DNA of 64,000 nucleotides from Pseudomonadota bacterium. GTDB lineage: Bacteria > Desulfobacterota > Desulfovibrionia > Desulfovibrionales > Desulfomicrobiaceae. A program made the position numbers and the translations under genes. A model generated the notes under the pieces. It saw only the letters and a program-made list of their open reading frames with translations. It did no database searches and was not told the DNA's origin. Below are positions 63,876-64,000 of the stretch, piece by piece. The stretch covers positions 79,356-143,355 of the forward strand of contig JAEWKZ010000024.1 of the NCBI GenBank assembly GCA_023393525.1. The letters are read 5' to 3'. Each line of letters opens with the position of its first letter. Position 1 is the stretch's first letter.

Positions 63876-64000
63876 ATCGGGTAGGAGGCGGGGTCACCCC
63901 CGCCGTCCTCCCACACCACCGTGCGTACGGTTCCGTACACGGCGGTTCACGTAGCACATTGAAGTTTACGGTAGTGATCCAGCAGCGACACGAGTCCTAA
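63876..64000 (-). mobile_element. Group II intron, 3' end (domains V and VI; rest outside window)
   Basis: On the minus strand, positions 63946-63915 fold as domain V: a 9-bp lower stem ACCGCCGTG/CACGGTGGT with the G-U pair at the triad, a 2-base CG bulge, a 4-bp TACG/CGTA upper stem and a GAAC loop. Domain VI follows (GCGGGG-GTGA-CCCCGC inside GGAGG/CCTCC) with an unpaired A seven bases from a terminal AT at 63877-63876, the expected branch point and 3' splice end. Upstream, a minus-strand frame ending at TGA 63949-63947 (...LDHYRKLQCAT) might be the tail of the intron-encoded protein. The intron lies 45 bp after the zur stop and runs off the window. Confidence 0.75.

Noticed and set aside
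1..64000. CRISPR array, rRNA genes, prophage or complete insertion sequence
   Set aside because: No regularly spaced repeats, rRNA sequences, transposase or phage genes were seen.

Overview
The window is about 64 kb of a high-GC chromosome and carries roughly 60 tightly packed genes. Gene content and order point to a sulfate-reducing deltaproteobacterium of the Desulfovibrionales, possibly Desulfomicrobium-like; the genus is an inference. Clues are a TauE/SafE anion exporter behind Crp/Fnr-type sites resembling the HcpR motif, a rho-carD-pth-rplY-prs-tRNA-Gln-ispE block, a Sec-encoding UGA in a UshA-like gene, and a fused homocysteine methyltransferase/methylenetetrahydrofolate reductase. Most genes are housekeeping. 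There is no rRNA, CRISPR array, prophage or insertion sequence; the only mobile element is the 3' end of a group II intron at the right edge.

Layout. Bases 1-18900 are almost all on the minus strand: a partial TauE exporter, the secF-secD-yajC translocase genes, an M48 protease with nadE, rho, carD, pth, rplY, prs, tRNA-Gln, ispE, a DegP-type protease, a YheT-like hydrolase, a cyclophilin, an O-methyltransferase, rimI, and mreB behind a GAF-domain gene. A divergent Nudix-like gene interrupts the run. Bases 19091-22652 (plus) hold an unrecognised 570-residue protein, gcvT and rsmE. Bases 22649-25539 (minus) hold a GTPase/membrane-protein pair (DUF3482/DUF2868). Bases 25699-37606 (plus) hold a hybrid histidine kinase, a radical SAM protein, a PilZ protein, and a compact run corC-lnt-prfB-diguanylate cyclase-FlhG-like ATPase-selenoprotein-dapF-dapA. 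prfB has the programmed +1 frameshift.

Bases 37682-48773 hold pyrR, an SPFH/zinc-ribbon pair, an atypical receiver, an AI-2E family permease, deoB-deoC, a solute-binding protein, cca and recQ. Bases 49108-57876 (plus) form a signalling region: FecR-like protein, OmpA lipoprotein and CHASE2/HD-GYP protein; an ABC permease/ATPase pair; then an NtrB/NtrC-like two-component system followed by a clear sigma-54 promoter in front of a secreted SH3-domain protein. Bases 57923-60558 (minus) hold the methyltransferase/reductase fusion and a ferredoxin-nitroreductase. Bases 60712-63831 (plus) are znuA-znuC-znuB-zur with two palindromic operators.

Links between genes: the Sec genes, the proteases and the lipoprotein acyltransferase serve the envelope. 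The GGDEF, PilZ and HD-GYP proteins make, sense and degrade cyclic di-GMP. The zinc operon looks autoregulated by its own Zur. The kinase/NtrC pair probably drives the adjacent SH3 gene through sigma-54.
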